From: a bacterium
GTDB taxonomy: Bacteria > Auribacterota > Auribacteria > Auribacterales > Auribacteraceae
DNA: 64,000 nt
Direction of reading: 5' to 3'
NCBI GenBank assembly: GCA_024233545.1
Contig: JACKPL010000006.1
Span: 1 to 64,000, forward strand
Part shown: piece by piece, positions 20,279-28,940 of the stretch
Position numbering within the stretch: the first letter of the stretch is position 1
Layout: each line of letters starts with the position of its first letter
The notes under the pieces: model-generated
The model's input: the letters and a program-made list of their open reading frames with translations, nothing else
Databases searched by the model: none
What the model was told of the DNA's origin: nothing
Translations under genes and position numbers: made by a program

Positions 20279-20792
20279 TTATCGAGCGGCGAAAGGAAAC
20301 GCGGGCTTGAAAAAGGCTTTCAAATGCCATAGTAACCGTTTTGCTTCAAAAGCATATATATTATTACTAACAAGATGGTTAAAAAATTCACCTCTTGTAA
20401 TTGCTGAAAACAGAATAAACAGGATAACACCAGCAATTGCGTTATGAGATATATCATAAATAAAGAACCAATAATCGAAAACACGGAAATTACCATCCTC
20501 GTAAGATAGGGATTTCCTATGCCAAACAGTTTATTCAAAAGAATGTTTAAGAAAAAAATATCGGTGGATAATTTCCGACAACAAGCGGATATGACTCGAA
20601 CCCTTTATATAAATTCCAGTCTTCTAAAAGATAAGTCATATGAAGACAAATTCCCTCACTTGCTTCAACAGGATAAGGGAATCTGCACACCTTGTAAGCG
20701 CGTAACAACAAGAAACTACCGCATACTACTGCAATCGCAACAAGAATACCGAAACAAACAGCATGTAAAGAACACCGAAAACGAATTTCCAT
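20279..20792 (-). pseudogene. Decayed PMT-type membrane glycosyltransferase
   Basis: Reading from ATG 20792: a first membrane helix, then the loop FPYPVEASEGICLHM and YPLVVGNYPPIFF, which matches the first periplasmic loop of PMT/ArnT-like lipid-dependent glycosyltransferases. The frame stops in an A7 run (20552-20558). Adding one base continues as LNILLNKLFGIG plus another helix. A second jump of frame near 20450 leads to ITRGEFFNHLV and SNNIYAFEAKRLLW, the region that lies well downstream in full-length relatives, so an internal stretch is missing. The last frame stops at 20279, far short of the usual 450-550 residues. This is a true remnant with a frameshift, an internal deletion and a lost C-terminus. 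Confidence 0.65.
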
Positions 20793-21068
20793 TGAGCGTC
20801 CTTAAAATTCGAATAAACACGGCAAAAAATGCTGTTCTCCAACAGGTGAAACATCACAAAACAAGGTAGTGTTTAAAATAACAACACTTTTCCGTTGTTT
20901 CACAAATTATCTCATAAGAATATATTACACAGAGACTAATAAACTTTTTTCACTTGATCGGCTGAAAACATCAAGCAGTTGAAAAAAAAATGTTTCTGGT
21001 ATTGAATATGCTTATTAAGCGTAGTCAAACGATTGTGATTCATTGCACACAACACAAGGAGAGTGTAC

Positions 21069-21377
21069 ATGTCAAATATAAACAGTGTCAATAACCATGA
21101 GTATCTTGAAAACTCGAATGTGGTAAAACGGAATTTACAGGAACAGCACAATCAAAAAGAACAAAAAGAAGCAATTGTCAAAGATGCGCTCGACGAAAAC
21201 CTAAAAAATGCGATTGCAAAAGAAAACATTTCAGCAACCGGCATAAGCATCGAAACAGCCGAACAAGCATCGCAAGTGCTTGCAGAAATTTTACTTAAAA
21301 TTTCATCGAATCCTGACGCACCAAAGCTAAATGCAAAACTTGATGCATACCGGGTTAATGCATTGATTAACTCATAA
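21069..21377 (+). CDS. Small conserved-looking protein, 102 residues, function unknown
   Basis: ATG 21069 follows AAGGAG with a 7-base spacer, a good ribosome site, and is preferred over the in-frame GTG at 21063. The N-terminal half is polar, rich in N, Q, E and K (coiled-coil-like). The C-terminal half reads ETAEQASQVLAEILLKI then NPDAPKLNAKLDAYRVNALI, which resembles the amphipathic C-terminal helix pattern of flagellin and FlaG-like small proteins. That likeness is weak and no flagellar gene is nearby. It is monocistronic, closed by the strong hairpin terminator just downstream, and faces asd. Confidence 0.6.
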   Translation: MSNINSVNNHEYLENSNVVKRNLQEQHNQKEQKEAIVKDALDENLKNAIAKENISATGISIETAEQASQVLAEILLKISSNPDAPKLNAKLDAYRVNALINS

Positions 21378-21416
21378 TAAATAGAGTCGTTCAAACCAGA
21401 TCCAGCTCAATGCACC

Positions 21417-21453
21417 GAAAGCCCTGGCATATTGCTAGGGCTTTCAGCTTTTT
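21417..21453 (+). terminator. Rho-independent terminator after the 102-residue protein gene
   Basis: A perfect 9-bp stem GAAAGCCCT / AGGGCTTTC with an 11-base loop, followed by AGCTTTTTG. It lies 40 bp after the small gene and overlaps the last codon of the convergent asd gene. Confidence 0.75.
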
Positions 21454-22463
21454 GCTATCAATTCTTCTGCGATTTGAACACTGTTTAATGCCGCCCCTTT
21501 AAGCAAATTATCACTGACTATCCAGAGATTCAACCCATGCGGCACAGTATCATCTTTTCGTATCCTGCCGACAAATGTTTCAAATCGGCCGACACACATA
21601 TTCGGCATAGGATATACTTCATTATCGATATCATCCATAACTACAACATTAGGCGTTGCCGCAAGAAGTTTTCTTGCATCATCAACAGTAATTTCCCGCT
21701 CCAATTCAATGTTTACAGACTCACTGTGGCCGCGCAATACCGGTACTCGCACACATGTTGCTGTTACTTTTATTGAATGATCCCCCATGATTTTTTTCGT
21801 TTCTTTCATCATTTTTACTTCTTCGTTGGTATATTTGCCGTCTTCTATACCGCCCGATTGAGGAATACGAGGAAGCATGTTAAACGCAATTTGATGAGGA
21901 AATACCTTGCGGTTATATTCTTTTTTCTCTAATAATGCTTTAGTTTCTTCTTCAAGTTCGATGATCGCTTTCATGCCTGCACCGGAAACCGCCTGATAGG
22001 TCGACACCACCACCCGTTTAATTTTACCTGCATCATGTAGGGGTTTCAGAATATGAACCATCTGAATTGTTGAACAATTCGGGTTTGCAATGATTCCCTT
22101 ATGCTTGCATATATCATGCGGATTCACCTCCGGAACAACCAGCGGCACATCATTTTCCATGCGGAAAGCGCTTGTATTATCTACTACAACAGCACCGGAT
22201 TTTACTGCACAAGGAGCAAATTTCTTACTAATGCTACCTCCCGCACTAAATAACGCGATATCGATGCCTTCAAAAGAATTTTCTTTCAATTCTTCAACAA
22301 CAAGCTCTCTTCCGGCAAACAACAATTTTTTGCCGGCTGAACGAGCTGAAGCAAGAAGCCTTACCTCTCCATAAGGAAATTTACGCCGTTCCAAAGTAGA
22401 CATCATTTCTTGTCCGACAGCGCCAGTGGCACCAACAATTGCAACCGAATATTTTTTGCTCAT
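21444..22463 (-). CDS. asd: Aspartate-semialdehyde dehydrogenase
   Basis: Reduces aspartyl phosphate to aspartate semialdehyde with NADPH, the branch point to lysine/diaminopimelate, threonine and methionine. 339 residues, normal for the family. Seen: the nucleotide-binding GATGAVGQEM near the N-terminus, the catalytic cysteine C130 in ANPNCST, the VSTYQAVSGAG region, and substrate-binding residues in CVRVPVLRGHSES. The start ATG 22463 has AAAGGTG upstream. It is the last gene of the minus-strand envelope operon and ends inside the convergent terminator. Placement after LPS genes is unusual but fits a supply of diaminopimelate for the wall. Confidence 0.97.
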   Translation of the reverse strand: MSKKYSVAIVGATGAVGQEMMSTLERRKFPYGEVRLLASARSAGKKLLFAGRELVVEELKENSFEGIDIALFSAGGSISKKFAPCAVKSGAVVVDNTSAFRMENDVPLVVPEVNPHDICKHKGIIANPNCSTIQMVHILKPLHDAGKIKRVVVSTYQAVSGAGMKAIIELEEETKALLEKKEYNRKVFPHQIAFNMLPRIPQSGGIEDGKYTNEEVKMMKETKKIMGDHSIKVTATCVRVPVLRGHSESVNIELEREITVDDARKLLAATPNVVVMDDIDNEVYPMPNMCVGRFETFVGRIRKDDTVPHGLNLWIVSDNLLKGAALNSVQIAEELIAKS

Positions 22464-22494
22464 TTCTTTTCACCTTTTCTAAATTTTTGTAACC

Positions 22495-22863
22495 TTATGT
22501 TAGTAAAATATTTGCTATAGAGTACTCTTTGATATGTGACATTGAAATATGAATAGCAGAATACTCAGAATTTCTAAAAAAGCCATCAATTTGTCCCGAC
22601 AATATCATACAAGGCGCCCCCAGAGTGCCGTGTTCAATCGAAACGGACATATAATCATACCATTTATCCCATTTCATTGCATGAAAGAAGGCGCATTTAG
22701 CCGCAAACCTGCATCCTAAATGCTGTGCCCAATTCGATTTCTGTAAGGAGTATTCCAGCTCATACTGAGTAAATAAACGCACTAAACCTTTTTCAGCGAA
22801 TTTTTGGCGGAACAATTCAATCCGCTTATTTTGAATGATAGATATACCACTACTTACCGACAT
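22495..22863 (-). CDS. AcpS-like protein (4'-phosphopantetheinyl transferase fold) lacking both metal ligands
   Basis: 122 residues, the size of holo-ACP synthase, which moves phosphopantetheine from CoA to acyl carrier protein. The frame matches AcpS along its length: LFTQYELEYS, HLGCRFAAKCAFFHAMK, GAPCMIL and HISMSHIKEYSIA. The two magnesium ligands of AcpS are changed: the N-terminal GIDIVE aspartate is S8 (GISIIQ), and the glutamate of RFAAKEA is C57. It may be inactive or use another chemistry, perhaps with another AcpS elsewhere in the genome. It overlaps the WaaC-like gene by 14 bp, so the two are translationally coupled. Confidence 0.75.
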   Translation of the reverse strand: MSVSSGISIIQNKRIELFRQKFAEKGLVRLFTQYELEYSLQKSNWAQHLGCRFAAKCAFFHAMKWDKWYDYMSVSIEHGTLGAPCMILSGQIDGFFRNSEYSAIHISMSHIKEYSIANILLT

Positions 22864-23932
22864 TATCCAGCATTATCTTTCTTGCTCTTTGTTTTAGAAC
22901 CGTTTCGCACACAGAAGCCGCTTGTTGAACACTGATTTTTTCCATACATGCAGGCTGTTTGCATCGCCGCGGATTTCTGCAGACACATCCATTTTCATAT
23001 ATCGTCTTATTGTTTATACCATACGGGCCTGTTTTTTCAGGGTCGGTGGGGCCGAAAAGAGCAACTATCGGCACATCAACCGCAACTCCCACATGCATAG
23101 GCCCTGAATCATTTGTGATGAATAAGTGTACTTTTCGCAATAGCACGCCAAGCGACGGCAACGTAGTTATCCCTGCGGCATTAACCGCTTTGTTCCGCAT
23201 ACCTTTTATAATACTTTCTACATAGTCTTTTTCTGAAGGAGCTCCGACAAAAACAATTCGCCCATTAAACTTTTCTATAAGAATATCTGATAACTGCCCA
23301 AATTTTTCTGCCGGCCAGCGCTTCGAAGCCCAACGCGCATTTGGATTTACAGCAATCACCAGCTCAGAAGTACTAAGACTGTTCTTCGATAAAAAATCCG
23401 TGATCATGTTTACGTCTTCTTCGAGGAATTTCAGCGGAAATTTCACCGGTTGTCCTGATGGTATTCCCAAAAGACTTCCAATCATTTTATACCGGTCAAC
23501 AGCATGCCGCTTTTTATCATGGACACGTATACGTTCGGTATAAAAAAAACTGCTCCCCTCCCGAGCATCGCTCAAGCCAATTCTGATAACAGAACCTGAT
23601 AAATACGACGTTACGCCGCTCCGCAACAGGCCTTGCAAATCGATAATAATGTCAAACTGTGCCGCGCGGATTTTTTTTACTAATTGCCAATATTCTCGGC
23701 AAGTTGTAATGACATTGCGTTTTTTTCCCCATTTATGCCGGTCAAAAAGGTATAAGCTTTCAATAAGAGGATGATTTTCTAACAAAGGGGCATATTCTTT
23801 ATTTATCAGCCATGAAACTTTTAGAGAAGGAAACTTCATCTTAAGTTCATGCAATAAAGGGAGCGCATGAATAATGTCGCCAAGCGAACTTGGCTTAATA
23901 ATTAAGATTCTTTCACTTCCGTTTAATTTCAT
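22850..23932 (-). CDS. LPS heptosyltransferase I-like glycosyltransferase (GT9)
   Basis: GT9-family enzyme that adds heptose to the LPS inner core from ADP-heptose on the inner face of the membrane. Seen: the N-terminal ILIIKPSSLGDIIHALPLL, FDIIIDLQGLLRSG, the nucleotide-binding NPNARWASKRWP, and the C-terminal FITNDSGPMHVGVA followed by LFGPTDPEKTGPYG, all WaaC-like. The ATG at 23932 has AAGGA close upstream and gives the usual WaaC N-terminus; an upstream ATG at 23968 would extend it by 12 residues. It overlaps the GT2 gene by 20 bp and the AcpS-like gene by 14 bp. A cysteine-rich tail (CVCRNPRRCKQPAC) resembles WaaF ends. Confidence 0.85.
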   Translation of the reverse strand: MKLNGSERILIIKPSSLGDIIHALPLLHELKMKFPSLKVSWLINKEYAPLLENHPLIESLYLFDRHKWGKKRNVITTCREYWQLVKKIRAAQFDIIIDLQGLLRSGVTSYLSGSVIRIGLSDAREGSSFFYTERIRVHDKKRHAVDRYKMIGSLLGIPSGQPVKFPLKFLEEDVNMITDFLSKNSLSTSELVIAVNPNARWASKRWPAEKFGQLSDILIEKFNGRIVFVGAPSEKDYVESIIKGMRNKAVNAAGITTLPSLGVLLRKVHLFITNDSGPMHVGVAVDVPIVALFGPTDPEKTGPYGINNKTIYENGCVCRNPRRCKQPACMEKISVQQAASVCETVLKQRARKIMLDNVGK

Positions 23933-24896
23933 TTTGTCCTTCAATCCGCATTGATTTTGGAAATCCATTTAAATGTGCCGCAACCAAGAAAAACGCTAAC
24001 CTGCATTTATACACTATTTTCTCCCATCTGCACAATGTAAACAAACAGGCTAAACTATAAAAAAATGCCTCCATTATACACCTTACAAACAACACGGAAT
24101 ACAAAACCGTAAAAGAAAAAACAGAATATACTTTTTTAAAAAAGATATAGCGAGAATTATAATATTCCAGCCTACTTTTAATTGGCTGTTTATTGGCAGA
24201 TTTGCCTTGGAGATGAATGATTTTTGCATCAGGATGGTACACAATGCGGTACCCAGCTTTTCTAATCCGCAGGCACCATTCCGTTTCTTCCATAAAAAAG
24301 AAAAAATCTTCATCAAGCATTCCGGCGGAGTCAATACATTTTCTGCGCACCATCATACACGCGCCAATAATAGATTCTACATTTTGAGGCATTGTAAAAA
24401 TCACTTTTTTGCTGGGATACCGCTTCGGGAAAAGCATGCGCAGTATGCTTTTATTCGTCAACTCAGACAATAACGTCGGATAATTGTCAAACGAATGTTG
24501 CCGCTGAAGATTTTCATGATATAATTGTCCGCCGCATACGCCGGCATCAGGATTATTGTTCATATACGTAACAAGAACATCAATGGCATTCGGTTCGAGG
24601 CGCGCATCTGAATTAAGCAGTACAATAAACGATCCTTTTGCTATTCGTATTCCTTGATTCACGGCCCGCGCAAAACCTCGGTTTTCTGAATTCTCGATAA
24701 GGATAACTTTGGAAAATTCACTTTTAACCATCGCAACGCTTTGGTCTTTTGAACCGTTATCGATAACAATAACTTCAAACTCATATCCTTTAATCGTTTT
24801 TGCAATATGCTCGAGACACATCCGCAGAAGGCTTTCAGTATTCCAATTGATAATAATTATAGATATATCCACCTTGAGCTCCTGATCAATAGGCAT
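23913..24896 (-). CDS. GT2 glycosyltransferase (rhamnosyltransferase-like)
   Basis: 327 residues. The N-terminal GT-A domain shows SIIIINWNTE, VIVIDNGSKD, the nucleotide-binding VNQGIRIAKG and LLNSDARLEP with its DxD-like aspartate, and the acceptor region FFFFMEETEWCLRIRKAGYRI typical of WcaE/RfbF-like rhamnosyltransferases. The C-terminal third has hydrophobic segments around FSFTVLYSVLFVRCI, probably membrane-associated. It overlaps the sugar transferase gene by 11 bp and the heptosyltransferase by 20 bp, inside a tightly packed operon. The sugar specificity cannot be read from sequence. Confidence 0.9.
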   Translation of the reverse strand: MPIDQELKVDISIIIINWNTESLLRMCLEHIAKTIKGYEFEVIVIDNGSKDQSVAMVKSEFSKVILIENSENRGFARAVNQGIRIAKGSFIVLLNSDARLEPNAIDVLVTYMNNNPDAGVCGGQLYHENLQRQHSFDNYPTLLSELTNKSILRMLFPKRYPSKKVIFTMPQNVESIIGACMMVRRKCIDSAGMLDEDFFFFMEETEWCLRIRKAGYRIVYHPDAKIIHLQGKSANKQPIKSRLEYYNSRYIFFKKVYSVFSFTVLYSVLFVRCIMEAFFYSLACLFTLCRWEKIVYKCRLAFFLVAAHLNGFPKSMRIEGQNEIKRK

Positions 24897-26088
24897 TTTT
24901 ATGCGAGAAAAAGGTCATCAGCAATATTTTAATATCAAGCATGAATGACCAATTTTCAATATAAAACAGATCGTATTTAACCCGTTCTTCCAAAGATGTA
25001 TTGCCGCGCAACCCATTTACTTGAGCCCAGCCGGTAATTCCCGATTTAACTCGATGCCGGCTCATGTAATGCGGAATATTATGTTTAAATTTATTCACAA
25101 AAAACGGTCTCTCAGGGCGCGGGCCGACAAGGCTCATGTCACTGCGCAAAACATTGAATAATTGGGGAAGTTCATCAAGATTTGTTTTACGAAGAAAAGT
25201 TCCGATCCGAGTACGGCGGTCGTCCTCCTTGTTTGCCCAAACCGGGCCGGTATGCTGTTCTGCATCTATGTGCATGGTTCTAAACTTAAACATGAAAAAT
25301 TTTTTTCCGTCGATTCCTACTCGTTTCTGCAGGTACAAAACAGGCCCTTTTGAATCCAACTTAATACAAATTGCAATAATGATTAGAAAAGGAGCGAAAA
25401 CAACCAAACCCGATACCGCCCCAATGACATCAAATATGCGCTTAATAAAATACCACCACGTCAATAGCTTAGGTTCTTTCAACGTAACAAACGGCATCCC
25501 TTCAATTTCTTGTATAGTAACTTTGCTGATCATGATTTCAAACATATCGGGCATAACATTGAATTTAACTATTTCCCGTTCGCATTGGGTAATAATATCT
25601 AAAACGCGGGAATGAATAGATGAAGGAAGCGCAATCATAACTTCATCCACCGCATATTTGCGTATTATTCGAGCAATTTCATGTGTTGTCCCAAGAATAT
25701 TTTTTATATAGGGAAACTTTTCGTTGATTCCCTCTTCTTTTACGCTCAAAAAACCGACAGGGCGAAAGCCGAGCGATAATTTTGAACTGATTACCTCGAA
25801 ATACTTCCACGCATTTTCTCCGCAACCGACAATAACGACATTACGTAAAAGTAATCCATGCCTGCGCAAAGAGACTTGTAATGTCCTAACCATTATTTTT
25901 TCCAATCCGAGTATGATAGGCAACACTGTAAACGTAATGCCAAAAACTCCGCGGGAAAATTCGAAATTTCTATATAAGAAGCTTGCCGACATTACCATCA
26001 TGCTCCTATTGCCAATTCTTTTAGAAGTTCGGTAATTTCGCCAATGTGAAACGGATCGATTTTGGTTTATATATACCCAGTCTTTCAA
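24886..26088 (-). CDS. Undecaprenyl-phosphate sugar-1-phosphate transferase, catalytic part (frame-broken gene)
   Basis: This piece holds the CoA-binding-like middle domain (NVVIVGCGENAWKYFE) and the complete catalytic bacterial sugar transferase domain: KRIFDVIGAVSG, LYLQKRVGIDGKKF, TNLDELPQLFNVLR, GPRPERPFF and VKSGITGWAQVNGLRG. Such enzymes (WbaP/WcaJ family) load the first sugar phosphate on undecaprenyl phosphate. The first 29 codons of the ORF are not homologous. The true N-terminus is the 26021-26290 fragment, and the missing link is readable in the third frame as DPFHIGEITELLKELAIGA. Two single-base losses, at 26060-26063 and near 26001-26006, split the gene. Full length would be about 467 residues. 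Confidence 0.85.
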   Translation of the reverse strand: MKDWVYINQNRSVSHWRNYRTSKRIGNRSMMVMSASFLYRNFEFSRGVFGITFTVLPIILGLEKIMVRTLQVSLRRHGLLLRNVVIVGCGENAWKYFEVISSKLSLGFRPVGFLSVKEEGINEKFPYIKNILGTTHEIARIIRKYAVDEVMIALPSSIHSRVLDIITQCEREIVKFNVMPDMFEIMISKVTIQEIEGMPFVTLKEPKLLTWWYFIKRIFDVIGAVSGLVVFAPFLIIIAICIKLDSKGPVLYLQKRVGIDGKKFFMFKFRTMHIDAEQHTGPVWANKEDDRRTRIGTFLRKTNLDELPQLFNVLRSDMSLVGPRPERPFFVNKFKHNIPHYMSRHRVKSGITGWAQVNGLRGNTSLEERVKYDLFYIENWSFMLDIKILLMTFFSHKNAY

Positions 26089-26290
26089 ACACCAAAATAA
26101 ATAATATTACCAGCGGCCCGAGAATTTTTACATATTCAACTAATGGCGGAATCCCTTTCGGCACAGGAAAAATCGTATGAAAACGAATAGCGTATGCCGC
26201 CAAGAATGCGGCAGAAATACCGATTATATCCAGCATAATAAGAAGGAGCGAAAAGAAAGTATGTTCATACTTTTTGAATAGCTGTTTCAT
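26021..26290 (-). pseudogene. N-terminal fragment of the undecaprenyl-phosphate sugar transferase
   Basis: Starts MKQLFKKYEHTFFSLLLIML and encodes the first two membrane helices (residues about 13-33 and 50-68) of the polyprenyl glycosylphosphotransferase N-terminal domain, ending ERLGIYKP. After that point the frame is wrong; the family sequence resumes one frame away (KIDPFHIGE) if one A is added to the A4 run at 26060-26063. Start and membrane helices look normal. It overlaps the GT4 gene by 4 bp (ATGA-type coupling). Either a real broken gene or a base-calling error. Confidence 0.7.
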
Positions 26291-27480
26291 GGAACACTAA
26301 CCCCATTTTCGTCCAAAATTGAATGATAATACTCTAAGATTTTCGCAAAAATGAGTGTATTGTCGTAACATTGTATGGATTTATTTGCTTCTTGAGCACA
26401 AGTATGGGAATCGATTTCATATAAGAACTTTTCCGCACAAGCCGCCATACCGTCGACATCAAACGGCATATCAACAAGTTCGCCCGTTATTCCCTGCCGG
26501 ATGATATTGCTTGCTCCGCAGAAGCGAGTGGTAATAACCGGAAGCCCGCACGCCAAAGCTTCCGGTACGACTAAACCGAACGGATCATAAAACGTCGGTA
26601 GTACTAACACATCCGCGGCACCGTAATACTGTTCCATTCCTTCAGTTTGTGAAATAAACACGCAATAGTTGTCTACGCCATACCGACGGGCATATCGCTG
26701 AAATTTTTTATAATTACCGCTTCCAATAATTACCGCCGCAATATCAGTGCGACGGGTTGATATTTTACGGAGAACCAAAAGGAAATAGCGCAATCCTTTC
26801 AGCCTGAAATTATTACCGACAAACAACATGACTTTTTTATTTGCCAATCCATATGCTTGCCGTATTGCCGTACGGTGAAGAGTACGTACATTAAGTGAAA
26901 ACCTCTTGCAATCTATACCGTTTTCAATAACCGTAATGGCGGACGGCGGAATATCGTAAAGCGTTCTGAGATCATCTGCAACCCGTTGGGATATTGCAAG
27001 TATTCGAGGGAGTTTTTTCTTCCTTAACTGCAATGATTCCACTATAAAAAACAAAAGCAGTTTAGCATCTAATAATCGGGCAACAGCATAAATCCACCGA
27101 ACATATTTTTTTTCGGAAATCGATAAGCAGTTTTGCTTGAACCAAGCCCTATGCGAACCGCCATGAGGCTGAAATACATTCATAGTAAGATTCTTGCCCA
27201 ACACATGCACAATATCGAACTGGTACCGGTTAATTGAACGAGACGAATTAACGATGAACAACAGGGATTTTAACCAGCGAAACCACGATAACACAGGAAT
27301 TTTATGAAAATGAAAATGCGGATTCTCTACAGTATTATCTCCATCCATTGCAAACACATGGACAGTATGCCCATGCTGTAAAAGATACACAACCAAATTG
27401 AGCAAATAGCGTTCGGCTCCGCCTCTATGAGGCATAAAATGATCGATATTAAACGCTATGTTTAACTTTCTCTTCTGCAT
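26287..27480 (-). CDS. GT4 glycosyltransferase (WaaG-like)
   Basis: About 397 residues in two Rossmann-like halves. N-terminal half: HRGGAERYLLNL, the acceptor side, and DIVHVLGKN. C-terminal half: VMLFVGNNFRLKGLRYFL, ADVLVLPTFYDPFGLVVPEAL, which holds the ExxxxxxxE nucleotide-sugar motif of GT4, and GLPVITTRFCGA. The HGGSHRAW segment is typical of WaaG-like LPS core glucosyltransferases. The ATG at 27480 (MQKRKLNIAF) is chosen; the reading frame extends upstream to 27540 but overlaps the kinase gene more. It sits between the kinases and the lipid-linked sugar transferase, consistent with core or O-chain assembly. Confidence 0.88.
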   Translation of the reverse strand: MQKRKLNIAFNIDHFMPHRGGAERYLLNLVVYLLQHGHTVHVFAMDGDNTVENPHFHFHKIPVLSWFRWLKSLLFIVNSSRSINRYQFDIVHVLGKNLTMNVFQPHGGSHRAWFKQNCLSISEKKYVRWIYAVARLLDAKLLLFFIVESLQLRKKKLPRILAISQRVADDLRTLYDIPPSAITVIENGIDCKRFSLNVRTLHRTAIRQAYGLANKKVMLFVGNNFRLKGLRYFLLVLRKISTRRTDIAAVIIGSGNYKKFQRYARRYGVDNYCVFISQTEGMEQYYGAADVLVLPTFYDPFGLVVPEALACGLPVITTRFCGASNIIRQGITGELVDMPFDVDGMAACAEKFLYEIDSHTCAQEANKSIQCYDNTLIFAKILEYYHSILDENGVSVP

Positions 27481-28018
27481 GTGGTATTTCATCCCATGAA
27501 TGAATATTTTTTCTGCGGAGAACTTTGGGAATATGAGCATAAATTTTTTGAGTTTTCAGGTCAATTTTTTTCATACATTTTCTCTGTGCCGCAGTAAGTT
27601 TTGATACGGAAAAATACTCGTGGAGGAAAGCTATCTTATCTCTGACAGAAACTGTTGGAAATTGCGCGCTGAAATTCAGTTGGGCAAGGTCTTTAACAAA
27701 CCATCGCCGCTTTATAAGCTTTAGATGCTGTATCCGCTGAAGGTCAATCAAAAAAACAGTATTCGTACAAAGCTTATTCTCTCCATCTTTTTTTATTAAG
27801 ATGTGTCCCGTATAAAAATCCTTGTGGCAGTATCCTGCTGTATGGAGTGAACGAGCAAAAAAAGCAATTGTTTTAATAAGCGCCGTTTTCATGCGAATAT
27901 CGGTTATTTTTGATTCCTGAAGCGCAACATCGAGTGGAATATTATTTTCTAATTCCGCAGTGATTATAAAAGAACTTACTCCCGCTTTTGAATATCCCCA
28001 AGCAACAGGAATCGGCAC
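27449..28018 (-). CDS. WaaP-type LPS kinase domain, C-terminal part of a frame-broken gene
   Basis: The ORF as called (GTG 28018, 189 residues) carries the WaaP/RfaP catalytic loop CHKDFYTGHILI and the metal aspartate in LIDLQRI, but lacks the nucleotide-binding N-lobe. The N-lobe is present upstream: codons before 28018 read YARNEWNSHLL. After adding a base in the A7 run (28126-28132) the sequence continues back as FVLRNKNTRQAFFYKK, and after another single-base addition near 28196 it joins the reading frame of the preceding kinase gene. So this is the second half of a double-kinase polypeptide interrupted by two frame breaks. WaaP enzymes phosphorylate inner-core heptose. Confidence 0.7.
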   Translation of the reverse strand: MPIPVAWGYSKAGVSSFIITAELENNIPLDVALQESKITDIRMKTALIKTIAFFARSLHTAGYCHKDFYTGHILIKKDGENKLCTNTVFLIDLQRIQHLKLIKRRWFVKDLAQLNFSAQFPTVSVRDKIAFLHEYFSVSKLTAAQRKCMKKIDLKTQKIYAHIPKVLRRKNIHSWDEIPHAEEKVKHSV

Positions 28019-28154
28019 ATTGATATACAGCTTTTTACAGAGCAGATGGCTATTCCACTCATTACGGGCATAAGAAATGATTTTTTTACAGAAAATCTTT
28101 TTTTTACAGGCGTATGTTTTTTTATAAAAAAAGCCTGCCTAGTATTTTTATTTC

Positions 28155-28940
28155 TTAATACGAACCGCTGTACTGTTCTTCCCGGATTATCAGTAAATTT
28201 TCTTTTTCAGTCTGATAATTAAAGAGTTCATTGTATGATAGCAAGTTATGAGCTTCAAAATACGGGTAATACTCTTCGTTAACATACACCGCTGTATTGC
28301 TGTCGCCGCTTTGCCGAATAAGAATGCCTCGTTCCGTTGAGCGCCTTTTTTTCAGCCTCTCGATTCTCTTTGCCAACAGATTATTCCACCTCTGAGTAAT
28401 AGCACGACCACTCATATAGGAATGAACAAGCGCCCCGATTTCAGCAGGGCTTAAGAGCGATTCCAATGTAAATAATAAAGCCGCCAAATCACGAATTTTA
28501 TCTGTATTAGAAAGCCGTTTCTTTTGCCGCATTCTATGTAAATCGATAAGAGAAACGGTTATCTTCTCTAAAAGCAAATCCCCCTTATTGATAAATAAAT
28601 GCTTTGTATAAAGATCAGGAAATGAAATATGTTTTTCGTGCAGGGCTTTGATAAGATTTCCCAGCGTACGAGGAACATTCTGCCTTATTGTATCGTTCAA
28701 TGTTTCATACAGTTGATCAAGCGGTTCACTTTGAGGAATTTCTTCTGAGATAAAGAAAGATTGTTTTATTATTCCCCATTTTTTATGTTCGCCATATGCA
28801 ACACATGGTATGGTTAAAAAACCTTCTTTGACAAGAATTTGCGCATTATCCCATTCGGTTTTGGCTTCGGATTTCGGATATCCCCACTCAAATATAGAAT
28901 ACACGTTCTCTCGTAATGTGTTCGCATAAAAGCGTTTCAA
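28155..28940 (-). CDS. WaaP-type LPS kinase domain, first half of a double kinase
   Basis: Contains EW-containing N-lobe end (EAKTEWDNAQILV), the catalytic loop FPDLYTKHLFI and the metal aspartate in SLIDLHRM, a WaaP/RfaP layout. The frame is open far upstream of the called TTG at 28940, to about 29091, with a convincing N-lobe (KRSVIKFTLYD then RIFYLKRFYA, including the ATP-binding lysine region). No ATG, GTG or TTG opens that extension. The last 30 residues (YNELFNYQTEKE) look like the start of the next kinase N-lobe, so 28155-28940 and 27449-28018 were probably one protein. The called ORF alone would be N-terminally short. Confidence 0.7.
   Translation of the reverse strand: MKRFYANTLRENVYSIFEWGYPKSEAKTEWDNAQILVKEGFLTIPCVAYGEHKKWGIIKQSFFISEEIPQSEPLDQLYETLNDTIRQNVPRTLGNLIKALHEKHISFPDLYTKHLFINKGDLLLEKITVSLIDLHRMRQKKRLSNTDKIRDLAALLFTLESLLSPAEIGALVHSYMSGRAITQRWNNLLAKRIERLKKRRSTERGILIRQSGDSNTAVYVNEEYYPYFEAHNLLSYNELFNYQTEKENLLIIREEQYSGSY

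Noticed and set aside
20519..20869. A 116-residue ORF on the plus strand
   Set aside because: It is the reverse shadow of the decayed glycosyltransferase, whose family motifs are clear on the minus strand; no ribosome site.
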